Assembly: GCF_001308195.1 (NCBI RefSeq)
Contig: NZ_JXDF01000009.1
Coordinates: 1-40,030, forward strand
DNA from: Apilactobacillus kunkeei
Lineage (GTDB): Bacteria > Bacillota > Bacilli > Lactobacillales > Lactobacillaceae
Length of the DNA stretch: 40,030 nt
Direction: 5' to 3'
Part shown: in pieces, positions 14,750 to 23,953 of the stretch
Layout of the letters: each line of letters opens with the position of its first letter
Numbering within the stretch: the stretch's first letter is position 1
Made by a program: the position numbers and the translations under genes
Notes under the pieces: generated by a model
The model's input: only the letters and a program-made list of their open reading frames with translations
Databases searched by the model: none
Told to the model about the DNA's origin: nothing

Positions 14750-16069
14750 ATGAGTAATAAGTTGAACAAAACGTTAAAAAAAGAGACAGCCGCGCTGTCT
14801 CTTTTAGACGTTTTAAGGGATAAAGAAATTTTTAAGACAGAGGTCTTGGGTGGAATTACCGGATTCTTTGCTATCTCATATATCTTGGTGGTTAATCCGA
14901 TGATATTGGCGGATGCGGGGATGGATGTTCACCAGACAGTCTTTGCGACAATTATTAGTTCTGTAATCGGTTGTTTTATCATGGGATTCTATGCTAACTC
15001 CCCAGTAGTGATTACTCCCGGAATGGGTGTTAATGCGTTTTTTACCTACACGATGGTGTTAAACATGGGATTGTCATATCAAGAAGCATTGACGGTTTCA
15101 TTGTTATCAACAATTGCGTTTGCATTAATCGCATTCAGCCGATTTACGGACATCTTGCAGGATGGCATTCCTGATTCATTGAAGTCAGCAATCACCGCCG
15201 GCATTGGTTTATTTTTAGTTGAGATTGGTCTGCAGAAGGCCGATTTGATTCAACAAGGGAAGAATTCATTATTAACGATTGGATCATTTAAGAATCCATC
15301 GTTGCTACTAGCCATTTTTGGCTTGATTCTAACAATTGTTTTATATATTAAGAAAGTGAAGGGAAACTTCTTCATCGGAATTGTGATTAGTACGATTGTC
15401 GGAATCGTCTTCCACATTCATGACAGTGGGGTTAAGACCACCCACTTGATTGATATCTTACAATATCACAAATCGTTGTTTGACTTTAGTTTTAAAAACG
15501 TCTGGACTACACCGTTTATCATGGCATCATTTTCGATGACGATGATTTTGGTGTTTGAATCGATGGGGTTAAACGCCGGAATTTTACCGGACATGAAGAA
15601 GTTCAAGAAGACTTTTAGAACTGTTTCGATTACCGGAATCATTTCTAGTATCTTAGGAACTAGTCCTACCGTATCGGCTGCTGAAAGTGTGGCTGGTTTT
15701 CAACTAGGTGCTAGAACCGGTATCATGTCGATTACCGCTGGTATTATGTTCTTACTTTCAACATTTTTTATTAGTTTTTTAGATTTGGTACCTCAAGCAG
15801 CAATTGCACCGGTTATCATTATTACGGGTGCATTAATGTTATCCAATTTAAAGGCCATTGATATGGATGACTTTGCTGAGTGGTTCCCAGCATTTTTAAT
15901 CGTGGTATTGATTCCGTTGACTGGAAGTATCTCAATTGGATTGGCATTTGGGTTTGTCGCTTATCCAATCGTGAAAATCTTTAACGGGCAAATCAAATCA
16001 ATTAGTACAATTAACTATATTTTAAGCGGCTTGTTTTTAATCAATTTGATAATGACAGCAATGCTATAG
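14750..16069 (+). CDS. NCS2/AzgA-type purine permease (PbuG/PbuO-like)
   Basis: A 439-residue permease for adenine, guanine or hypoxanthine with H+ symport expected. Seen: FKTEVLGGITGFFAISYILVVNP (about 28-50), the conserved ITPGMGVNAFFTYT (about 88-101), FESMG (about 262-266), the signature GTSPTVSAAESVAGFQLGARTG (about 303-324) and a C-terminal VPLTGSIS-like region. Length is normal. The binding site AAGGAT is weak and about nine bases from the ATG. A perfect 12-bp hairpin lies inside the first 20 codons, directly after the start (separate entry), and a terminator follows the stop. It completes the nucleoside/purine block. Confidence 0.9.
   Translation: MSNKLNKTLKKETAALSLLDVLRDKEIFKTEVLGGITGFFAISYILVVNPMILADAGMDVHQTVFATIISSVIGCFIMGFYANSPVVITPGMGVNAFFTYTMVLNMGLSYQEALTVSLLSTIAFALIAFSRFTDILQDGIPDSLKSAITAGIGLFLVEIGLQKADLIQQGKNSLLTIGSFKNPSLLLAIFGLILTIVLYIKKVKGNFFIGIVISTIVGIVFHIHDSGVKTTHLIDILQYHKSLFDFSFKNVWTTPFIMASFSMTMILVFESMGLNAGILPDMKKFKKTFRTVSITGIISSILGTSPTVSAAESVAGFQLGARTGIMSITAGIMFLLSTFFISFLDLVPQAAIAPVIIITGALMLSNLKAIDMDDFAEWFPAFLIVVLIPLTGSISIGLAFGFVAYPIVKIFNGQIKSISTINYILSGLFLINLIMTAML
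14779..14805 (+). promoter_or_regulatory. Perfect 12-bp hairpin inside the start of the purine permease gene
   Basis: Arms AAAAGAGACAGC (14779-14790) and GCTGTCTCTTTT (14794-14805) with a three-base loop, 30 bases after the ATG. It looks like an intrinsic terminator placed in coding sequence. Confidence 0.55.
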
Positions 16070-16070
16070 G

Positions 16071-16096
16071 AAAGGCGATCGAATGATCGTCTTTTT
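16071..16096 (+). terminator. Terminator of the purine permease gene
   Basis: Eight-pair stem AGGCGATC / GATCGTCT with loop GAAT and a T5 run, directly after the stop codon. Confidence 0.8.
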
Positions 16097-16209
16097 ATAT
16101 GTATTTTTTTGATAATCTAGTGACGAATTAGCCTAATTTTGGTTATAATGGAAAAGTATATGTTTCATGATTGTAAAAAAGATTAATATCAGTTAGAGTA
16201 TAGATAGAT

Positions 16210-16229
16210 GTGAAACAATCATGTTTCAC
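16210..16229. promoter_or_regulatory. Inverted repeat of parS-type half sites before rsmG
   Basis: GTGAAACA (16210-16217), ATCA, TGTTTCAC (16222-16229). These are the two halves of the ParB site consensus TGTTTCAC-GTGAAACA, but in everted order and four bases apart, 16 bp before the rsmG start. A related TGTTTCATGATTG occurs near 16161. Confidence 0.45.
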
Positions 16230-16244
16230 AATAGGAGGATTTGC

Positions 16245-16982
16245 ATGAATCCAGAAGAATTCAAGAGTCAATTAGCAAAACGCAATGTCAAATTGACTGA
16301 CCACCAAATGAAACAATTTGCCGATTACTATGAATTGTTAGTTTCCACTAACGAACACGTTAATCTGACAACCATTGTTGATAGGGATGAAGTATATTTA
16401 AAGCATTTCTTTGATTCAATAACTCCTGCATTCTTTGCAGAAGACTTGAGAACCGAGGAATTAACCCTATGTGATGTCGGAGCCGGTGCTGGTTTTCCAT
16501 CCATTCCGTTAAAGATTGTTTTTCCTAATTTAAAGGTCACCATTATTGATTCATTAAACAAACGAATCAATTTCTTGGATGAACTAGTTACTAAATTAGG
16601 ACTAACCGATGTTGAATTACATCATGCCAGAGCAGAAGAATTTGGTGGTAAAAAATCTCGATACCGTGAATCATTTGATATCGCAACCGCACGTGCAGTT
16701 GCTCGAATGAGTGTGCTTGCTGAATTTTGTCTGCCATTGGTTAAGATTGGTGGACGAATGATTGCACTAAAGGCATCTAAAGCTAAAGATGAACTATCAG
16801 ACGGAAAAAGCGCGATTACTACTCTAGGTGGTAAGATGATTTCCGATGATGAGTTCAATCTGCCGGTTTCAAATGATCCACGTAACATGGTCGTGTTAGA
16901 AAAAGTGAAGAACACGCCAAAACAATACCCAAGAAAAGCGGGTACACCAAACAAGAAACCAATTGGTTCAAGTAATAAGTAG
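16245..16982 (+). CDS. rsmG: 16S rRNA (guanine-N7)-methyltransferase RsmG
   Basis: A 245-residue SAM-dependent enzyme (formerly GidB) that methylates N7 of G527 (E. coli numbering) in 16S rRNA. Motif I is CDVGAGAGFPSIPLK (76-90), preceded by HFFDSI (54-59) and followed by IDSLNKRINFLDEL (about 100-113), ATARAVARMSVLAEFCLPL and LPVSNDPRNMVVLEK. The C-terminus PKQYPRKAGTPNKKPIG is the usual RsmG end. The ATG at 16245 is six bases after AGGAGGA; an upstream in-frame ATG at 16221 precedes the binding site and is rejected. It is the first gene of the rsmG-parA-parB unit typical of the phylum. Confidence 0.96.
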   Translation: MNPEEFKSQLAKRNVKLTDHQMKQFADYYELLVSTNEHVNLTTIVDRDEVYLKHFFDSITPAFFAEDLRTEELTLCDVGAGAGFPSIPLKIVFPNLKVTIIDSLNKRINFLDELVTKLGLTDVELHHARAEEFGGKKSRYRESFDIATARAVARMSVLAEFCLPLVKIGGRMIALKASKAKDELSDGKSAITTLGGKMISDDEFNLPVSNDPRNMVVLEKVKNTPKQYPRKAGTPNKKPIGSSNK

Positions 16983-17001
16983 ACTAGAGGAGGGGTTTTT
17001 A

Positions 17002-17769
17002 ATGGGACACGTTATATCATTAGCTAATCAAAAGGGTGGAGTTGGTAAGACTACCACTTCCGTTAATCTAGGCGCAGACCTTGCAACAATGGGAAAAAAG
17101 GTATTACTAATCGATGCTGATGCCCAAGGAAATGCAACTTCAGGAGTAGGTATTCAAAAATCCGACATCCAAAAAGATATTTACGATATCTTGGTTAATG
17201 AAGAACCAATCTCAGAAGCCATTATTCCTTCAAAACATGAAGGTTTAGACATTGTACCAGCAACAATTCAACTATCAGGGGCAGACATTGAATTAACTCC
17301 TCAAATGGCGAGAGAAACACGTTTATTAAATGCCCTAAAATCAGTCTCAGATCAATACGATTACGTACTAGTGGACTGTCCACCTTCATTAGGATTAATC
17401 ACTGTGAATGCATTTACTGCCAGTGATTCAATCTTAATTCCAGTGCAAACCGAATACTATGCACTAGAAGGTTTAAGCCAACTATTAAACACTGTTCAAC
17501 TAGTTAAGAAACATTTTAACCCAGACCTAGACGTTGAAGGAGTTCTACTTACCATGTATGACTCACGTACTAAGTTAGGTCAACAAGTTAACGATGAAGT
17601 TCGTAAGTACTTTGGTGACAAGGTATACGACACTATCATCACTAGAAATGTGCGTTTATCAGAAGCCCCAAGTTACGGATTACCAATCATTGATTATGAT
17701 CCAAATTCAAAGGGTTCAGAATTATACATGCAATTTGCAAAGGAAGTGTTAGCTGCTCATGGTGAATAA
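17002..17769 (+). CDS. parA: Chromosome-partitioning ATPase ParA (Soj)
   Basis: A 255-residue ParA/MinD-type ATPase. The deviant Walker A is QKGGVGKTTTS (10-20) and Walker A' VLLIDADAQGNAT follows, with Walker B YVLVDCPPSLG. It binds DNA as an ATP dimer and works with ParB at parS in origin segregation and control of DnaA. The ATG at 17002 follows GAGGAGGGG by six bases; an earlier in-frame start at 16963 lies inside rsmG and is rejected. ParB overlaps its stop by 11 bases (ATGGTGAATAA), so the two are translationally coupled. Confidence 0.95.
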   Translation: MGHVISLANQKGGVGKTTTSVNLGADLATMGKKVLLIDADAQGNATSGVGIQKSDIQKDIYDILVNEEPISEAIIPSKHEGLDIVPATIQLSGADIELTPQMARETRLLNALKSVSDQYDYVLVDCPPSLGLITVNAFTASDSILIPVQTEYYALEGLSQLLNTVQLVKKHFNPDLDVEGVLLTMYDSRTKLGQQVNDEVRKYFGDKVYDTIITRNVRLSEAPSYGLPIIDYDPNSKGSELYMQFAKEVLAAHGE

Positions 17770-18640
17770 CAAAGGACTAGGTCGAGGTATTCAAGCATTG
17801 TTTGCTGATAATGATATCGACGCCAACTCAGAAGACGTATTGGAATTAGAGCTAACCAAGTTATCTCCAAATCCTTTCCAACCAAGAACGCATTTCGATA
17901 CAAATGCACTTAAAGATTTAACCCGTTCGATTGAAAAATCTGGAGTATTCCAACCAATCATTGTAAGAAAGACTAGCGGAAGCAAGGATGCTTATGAAAT
18001 TCTTGCTGGAGAAAGACGTTATCGTGCTTCTCGCATGGCAGGTAAGGAAAAGATTCCGGCAATTGTTCGTGATGCTTCTGATGAACAAATGATGGAAATC
18101 GCTGTGATGGAAAACCTTCAAAGAGAGGACTTAAATCCAATCGAAGAAGCCGAAGCTTACAACACTTTGATGACTAAGCTAGATATTACTCAAGCTGAAG
18201 TATCAAAACGTTTAGGTAAATCACGTCCATACATTGCTAACTACTTACGTCTATTAGGTTTGCCAACTGAAGTAAAGGACATGCTTACTAAGAACCAACT
18301 TTCAATGGGACAAGCAAGAACATTACTATCAGTTAAGAAGAAGGATGAACTAATCAAATTAGCCAAGAAGGCATACGAACAAACTATGACTGTTCGCCAA
18401 CTTGAAAAGGAAATTGAAAACCTAAGTTCATCACCTAAGAAGAAAAAGAAGCCACGTCGTTCAACTAAGAAGTCACCATTCTTACGTGCTTCTGAAAATG
18501 AACTACAAGATAAATTCCAAACATCCGTTTCAATCTCAAATAACCGTTCTAAGAAGGGGACCGGTAAGATTGAAATCAGTTACGCATCAGATGATGATTT
18601 AAACCGCATTTTGCAAATTTTAGATATTAATTTAGACTAA
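17759..18640 (+). CDS. parB: Chromosome-partitioning protein ParB (Spo0J)
   Basis: A 293-residue ParB. The N-terminus NKGLGRGIQALF carries the ParA-interacting segment. The CTPase domain has LSPNPFQPRTHFD (about 31-43), the GERRYRA motif (about 79-85) and VMENLQREDLNPIEEA. The central HTH is ITQAEVSKRLGKSRPYIANYLRLLGLP (about 138-164). A Lys/Arg linker (SPKKKKKPRRSTKKS) precedes the C-terminal dimer domain GTGKIEISYASDDDLNRILQIL. It spreads on DNA from parS as a CTP-dependent clamp. GTG at 17762 is an alternative start. No canonical parS site was seen in this window. Confidence 0.95.
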   Translation: MVNNKGLGRGIQALFADNDIDANSEDVLELELTKLSPNPFQPRTHFDTNALKDLTRSIEKSGVFQPIIVRKTSGSKDAYEILAGERRYRASRMAGKEKIPAIVRDASDEQMMEIAVMENLQREDLNPIEEAEAYNTLMTKLDITQAEVSKRLGKSRPYIANYLRLLGLPTEVKDMLTKNQLSMGQARTLLSVKKKDELIKLAKKAYEQTMTVRQLEKEIENLSSSPKKKKKPRRSTKKSPFLRASENELQDKFQTSVSISNNRSKKGTGKIEISYASDDDLNRILQILDINLD

Positions 18641-18654
18641 AAGGAGTGCTCAAT

Positions 18655-18843
18655 ATGTATTCATTGAATGATGTTGTCATGATGAAAAAAGCCCATCCAT
18701 GCGGCGAGAATAGTTGGAAGATTATTCGAATGGGTGCAGACATTAAAATTGAATGTCAAAAGTGCGGCCATGTGGTTATGCTTCCACGTCGTGAATTCGA
18801 AAAGAAAATGAAAAAAGTAATTCAAAGTACACAAGAAGATTAA
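18655..18843 (+). CDS. DUF951 small zinc-ribbon-like protein
   Basis: A 62-residue protein of the DUF951 family: YSLNDVVMMKKAHPCGENSW, then KIECQKCGHVVMLPRREFEKK. The three Cys (one in PCG, a CQKC pair) suggest metal binding, and the family is conserved between parB and ychF in many Firmicutes; function unknown, perhaps nucleic-acid-related. AGGAG lies before the ATG at 18655, while an in-frame GTG at 18646 overlaps that site. It is 14 bases downstream of parB and very likely co-transcribed. Confidence 0.88.
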   Translation: MYSLNDVVMMKKAHPCGENSWKIIRMGADIKIECQKCGHVVMLPRREFEKKMKKVIQSTQED

Positions 18844-18870
18844 ATCTAAAGAAAAGAGTGAATTATTAAT

Positions 18871-19971
18871 ATGTCATTAACAGCAGGAATTGTTGGTTTA
18901 CCAAACGTTGGTAAATCTACATTATTTAATGCGATTACTAAAGCTGGGGCGGAAATGGCTAACTACCCATTTGCCACAATCGACCCAAACGTAGGGATGG
19001 TGGAAGTTCCAGATGACAGACTTGATCGAATTCAAGAACTAATTCCAGCTAAGAAGATTGTTCCTACCACCTTCGAATTTACCGACATTGCCGGTATCGT
19101 TAAGGGTGCAAGTAAGGGTGAAGGTCTTGGTAACAAGTTCCTAGAAAACATCAGACAAGTGGACGCTATCGTTCACGTCGTTCGTTCTTTTGACGATGAC
19201 AACATTACCCACGTTACTGGTAAGGTTGATCCAATCGCTGATATCGAAACAATCAACTTAGAACTAGGTATCTCTGATTTAGATGCAGTTACTAAGCGTT
19301 TAGGTCGTGTTCAAAAGGCGGCTAAGGGTAAGGACGAAGACGCACTTGCTGAATTAGCTGTCCTAGAAAAGATTAAGCCAGTCCTAGAAGCGGGTAAACC
19401 AGTTCGTTCAATCGACTTTGACGAAGATGAACAAAAGATTGTTAAGGGATTATTCCTATTAACTTCAAAACCGGTGCTATACGTTGCTAACATCTCAGAA
19501 GATGATATGGCTGATCCAGAAGGCTCAAAGTACTTCCAACTAGTTAAGGAATACGCTGCTAAGGAAAACGCTCAAGCAATCGGTATTGCTGCTGAAACTG
19601 AAGAAGAAATTGCGGAATTAGATGACGAAGACAAGGCTACTTTCCTAGAAGCAGAAGGTGTTACTGAACCAGGTCTAAACAAGCTAATTCGTGCTTCATA
19701 CAACCTATTAGGTTTAGAAACATTTTTCACTGCAGGTGGTAAGGAAACTAAGGCTTGGACTTATCTAAAGGGTACCAAGGCTCCTCAAGCTGCCGGAATT
19801 ATTCACTCAGACTTCGAACGTGGTTTCATCAGAGCCGAAGTAATGGCATTTGACGACTTAGACAAGCTAGGTAGCGAACAAGCCGTTAAGGAAGCTGGTA
19901 AGCTACGTGTTGAAGGTAAAGATTATGTTATGCAAGACGGTGACATTGTAAACTTCAGATTCAATGTTTAA
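18871..19971 (+). CDS. ychF: Redox-regulated ATPase YchF (OLA1 family)
   Basis: A 366-residue Obg-like P-loop protein that prefers ATP over GTP and associates with ribosomes. Seen: G1 GLPNVGKST (9-17), the switch region [13 protein letters not shown]3 [20 protein letters not shown], the altered G4 VANISEDD (NxxE instead of NKxD, explaining ATP use), a central coiled coil (about 130-180) and a C-terminal TGS domain with [35 protein letters not shown] and [11 protein letters not shown]. Length is normal for the family. It follows DUF951 by 27 bases and precedes DUF1129 by 18. Confidence 0.96.
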   Translation: MSLTAGIVGLPNVGKSTLFNAITKAGAEMANYPFATIDPNVGMVEVPDDRLDRIQELIPAKKIVPTTFEFTDIAGIVKGASKGEGLGNKFLENIRQVDAIVHVVRSFDDDNITHVTGKVDPIADIETINLELGISDLDAVTKRLGRVQKAAKGKDEDALAELAVLEKIKPVLEAGKPVRSIDFDEDEQKIVKGLFLLTSKPVLYVANISEDDMADPEGSKYFQLVKEYAAKENAQAIGIAAETEEEIAELDDEDKATFLEAEGVTEPGLNKLIRASYNLLGLETFFTAGGKETKAWTYLKGTKAPQAAGIIHSDFERGFIRAEVMAFDDLDKLGSEQAVKEAGKLRVEGKDYVMQDGDIVNFRFNV

Positions 19972-19989
19972 TCGGAAAGGACGACATCA

Positions 19990-20718
19990 ATGACTGAAAA
20001 GAGAAATGCTCATGTACAACAAAATAGACATGAAGCAGAACAAAAGACTCGTCAACAATTTGATGGGATTGGTTTGACTAAACGTAATTCAGATTACATG
20101 TTTAGATTTAACAAAGAGTTAAAGAAGACCAAGTTATCAGACGAACGTAAGGTCGAAATTGTTAACCAAATGAAGGATGAATTGCTAGTTGAACAAAAAC
20201 ACGGTGCAACTGCGCGTAATTTATACGGTACTGTTGAAGAACGTATCAACTTCATTATGAACCCACCAAAGAAAAAGATTTCAATGATGGATAACTTTGC
20301 GCCTAATGCAATCTTTAATGCATTGTTCTTCTTCGTTATCTTTAACTTGCTATACGGAATCACTTTGATGATTCAAACTAACGCTAAGGACAAACAATCA
20401 GTCGGAATCTTATCACTTGTATTGATTTCTCTAGTATTTGGTATCTTTATGCCAATTATGACTAGATTATTGGACGGAAACGTTAAGCACAAATACAGTG
20501 GACTAGTGCGCTTTGGTTTACTAATCCTATCAGTAATTGTGTGGATTGGTGCGTTCATGGTAATTGTTTCAATTCCACAAGCAGGAATTAACATTGCCGT
20601 ATCACCAATTGTTAACTTTATTTTAGCTGCAATCTCAGCATTCGCAGCGTTCTGGATTCACAAGAACTACGAAATTACTGTTAATGTGATGACACCTAGA
20701 ACACCAAATAGAAGATAA
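19990..20718 (+). CDS. DUF1129 family membrane protein
   Basis: A 242-residue protein: about 90 soluble residues rich in charged helices (HEAEQKTRQQFDGIGLTKRNSDYMFRFNKEL), the segment NPPKKKISMMDNFAPNAIFNALFFF leading to four to five membrane helices (about 103-122, 135-156, 168-190, 200-222), and a polar tail. DUF1129 proteins often follow ychF in lactobacilli, as here; their function is unknown. GGAAAGGA precedes the ATG. A hairpin with a TTTTTT run follows the stop. Confidence 0.85.
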   Translation: MTEKRNAHVQQNRHEAEQKTRQQFDGIGLTKRNSDYMFRFNKELKKTKLSDERKVEIVNQMKDELLVEQKHGATARNLYGTVEERINFIMNPPKKKISMMDNFAPNAIFNALFFFVIFNLLYGITLMIQTNAKDKQSVGILSLVLISLVFGIFMPIMTRLLDGNVKHKYSGLVRFGLLILSVIVWIGAFMVIVSIPQAGINIAVSPIVNFILAAISAFAAFWIHKNYEITVNVMTPRTPNRR

Positions 20719-20724
20719 AAATAA

Positions 20725-20766
20725 ATGTCAGTGAAAATTAAATTTGATTTTCTCTGGCATTTTTTG
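20725..20766 (+). terminator. Terminator after the parAB-ychF unit
   Basis: Imperfect stem TGTCAG-GAAAAT / ATTTTC-CTGGCA with a T6 run, about seven bases after the DUF1129 stop. Confidence 0.65.
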
Positions 20767-20788
20767 TATATTAGACTTTAAAAAATAA

Positions 20789-21946
<1,158 letters not shown>

Positions 21947-21957
21947 AATATTAAAAA

Positions 21958-21990
21958 CATTAAGAGATGCTAATTTTTAGTGTCTTTTTT
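21958..21990 (+). terminator. Terminator of guaB
   Basis: Imperfect stem AAGAGATGCTAA / TTAGTGTCTTTT with a T run. Confidence 0.6.
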
Positions 21991-22065
21991 ATTTACATTT
22001 ATATAACAAATCCTTATATTGTGTTAATATAAAACTATATAAACGAAAAGAAAGAAGGCGTCTCG

Positions 22066-22755
22066 ATGAAAGTTCTAGTAGTAGACGATGATCAAGAAAT
22101 TGCTGAATTATTAAAGATTTACATACGAAACGAAGGATACGAAACAGTCATTGTAAATGACGGGGAAGCCGCCCTAACTGAATTAAGAAAAAATAGTGAT
22201 ATTGGACTTATGATTCTAGACATTATGATGCCAAAGATGTCTGGTTTTGAAGTATTAAAACGAGTAAGAAGAGAAATTAGTTTACCAATCATGATTCTAT
22301 CTGCAAAGACAGAAGACATTGATAAGATTGAAGGACTTGTTGGTGGTGCTGATGACTACATAACAAAACCATTTAATCCATTAGAAGTAATGGCTCGAAT
22401 GCACTCAATTTTAAGAAGATATACTGACAAGGTTGTTGTTGGGGAACCTGAAGTTCTAAACGTCGCTACATTGACTATCAACCGTGAATCACACGAAGTT
22501 AAGACTAGTGATGGCAAGTCAATTCAATTAACTGCAATTGAATTTGGTATTTTATACCTATTAGCAAGTCACCCAGGTCGCGTATATTCTGCCAATGAAA
22601 TTTTTGAACGAGTATGGCGTCAAGAAAGTATTATTTCCGCTAAGACTGTTATGGTCCACGTAAGTCACTTGCGTGATAAGCTTGAAGAAGCTACAGATGG
22701 TAAAAAAATTATTGAAACTGTCTGGGGAGTAGGATACAGAATCAATGAAGAATAA
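22066..22755 (+). CDS. OmpR-family response regulator, VanR-like
   Basis: A 229-residue regulator. The receiver domain (1-118) has VVDDDQE (5-11), phosphoacceptor Asp52 in LMILDIMMP, SAKTED and the conserved Lys in DDYITKPFNP. A winged-helix DNA-binding domain (about 130-229) has LTAIEFGILYLLASHPGRVYS, VWRQES and VMVHVSHLRDKLEE and ends in VWGVGYRI. Its closest look is the VanR group. It overlaps the sensor kinase gene by 11 bases, and that in turn overlaps a D,D-carboxypeptidase gene, so wall-related signals are likely; resistance to glycopeptides is not implied, since no vanHAX genes are present. Confidence 0.92.
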   Translation: MKVLVVDDDQEIAELLKIYIRNEGYETVIVNDGEAALTELRKNSDIGLMILDIMMPKMSGFEVLKRVRREISLPIMILSAKTEDIDKIEGLVGGADDYITKPFNPLEVMARMHSILRRYTDKVVVGEPEVLNVATLTINRESHEVKTSDGKSIQLTAIEFGILYLLASHPGRVYSANEIFERVWRQESIISAKTVMVHVSHLRDKLEEATDGKKIIETVWGVGYRINEE

Positions 22756-23953
22756 TAGTAAATCAATTAAGTTAACACATAAAGAACGAATTGGATTAGT
22801 TACTGATGCTATTTTAACGAGTTTATTTATATTGATAGTTAATTTCTTGGTTTTCTTTGCAACAGAAGTGTATTACACAACCCATCCGGATTGGCGTAAC
22901 CAGTTAATTCGTTTTGGAAATTCACTAATTGCAGGGAATCATATCCAACTATGGAGTTGGAGCAACGGATTTGTAGTTATGATTGCTGCACTGGATATGT
23001 TTGTGTTGTATATTCGTTTGTTCATGCATTATAAACGTATTCAAGAACAACATATTATTAATGATTTGCACTATATTGCTGATGGTAATTTTGATTATAC
23101 AATTCCATATAAACTTATTGGTGATGATCAACGAATTGTTGAAAGTATTAATGTATTAGTTAATAATGTTATCCACTCAATGTCTGAAGAATTGAAGACT
23201 GAAAAATCAAAAGATGAGTTAATATCAAATGTTTCACACGATATTAGAACACCATTGACTTCCATCATTGGTTACTTAGGGTTGATTGAAAATAAGCAAT
23301 ATACAAGTGAAGAAGATTTGGCTAAGTATGTTCATATTGCCTACTCAAAGGCAAGACAAATGAAGACCTTGGCGGATGACTTATTTGAATACACAAAAAT
23401 TACTGACAAGGATTACAGTAAGTTAAATACCAGAAAAATTGAAATGAAAGCAATGATTGACCAAATTTCTGCCGGTTTTGATTTAGAAATGGCGGAAAAA
23501 GATATGCAAATGCATAGCAAGACCAACTTTGATAAATTAGTGATTGATGGTAGTCCATCCGATTTGGCCCGAGCTATTAATAATCTAATTAATAACGCTT
23601 TGAAGTATGGTCATGATGGCCACAACATTTATGTAGAAGGTTTTCGTGTCAATGAAAAAGAACTAGAAATCAAAGTCTCTAATGATGGTGAAAAGATTCC
23701 AGAAGAATCAATTAAACACGTTTTTGATCGTTTCTATCGTGTCGAAAGCTCACGTAATAAGTCGACTGGGGGGACCGGTCTTGGGTTAGCCATCGTATAT
23801 GATGTTGTTAATATCCACGGTGGTTATTGTTCAGTGGCATCTAATGATGAATTAACAACGTTTACACTCCATCTACCAATTAAACATGGTGATAAGTTAA
23901 CACCAACTAAACATGAAGAAGGGAAACAGGAGGTTATCGATAATGCAAAGTAA
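22745..23953 (+). CDS. Sensor histidine kinase, VanS-like
   Basis: A 402-residue membrane kinase, partner of the preceding regulator. It has two helices (about 18-40 and 75-94) around an extracytoplasmic loop of about 35 residues, a HAMP-like stretch (about 95-150), the H-box LISNVSHDIRTPLTSIIGYL with His165, the N-box NNLINNALKYG, a G1 box VSNDGEKIPEES, the F-box FDRFYRVESS and G2 GGTGLGLAI. The short outer loop suggests sensing within the membrane or at the wall. Its stop overlaps the start of the carboxypeptidase gene by 11 bases (ATGCAAAGTAA). Confidence 0.92.
   Translation: MKNNSKSIKLTHKERIGLVTDAILTSLFILIVNFLVFFATEVYYTTHPDWRNQLIRFGNSLIAGNHIQLWSWSNGFVVMIAALDMFVLYIRLFMHYKRIQEQHIINDLHYIADGNFDYTIPYKLIGDDQRIVESINVLVNNVIHSMSEELKTEKSKDELISNVSHDIRTPLTSIIGYLGLIENKQYTSEEDLAKYVHIAYSKARQMKTLADDLFEYTKITDKDYSKLNTRKIEMKAMIDQISAGFDLEMAEKDMQMHSKTNFDKLVIDGSPSDLARAINNLINNALKYGHDGHNIYVEGFRVNEKELEIKVSNDGEKIPEESIKHVFDRFYRVESSRNKSTGGTGLGLAIVYDVVNIHGGYCSVASNDELTTFTLHLPIKHGDKLTPTKHEEGKQEVIDNAK

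Noticed and set aside
16245-18640. A canonical parS site (TGTTTCACGTGAAACA) near parAB
   Set aside because: I looked for it in and around parA and parB and did not see an exact copy; only the everted half-site repeat at 16210-16229 was found.
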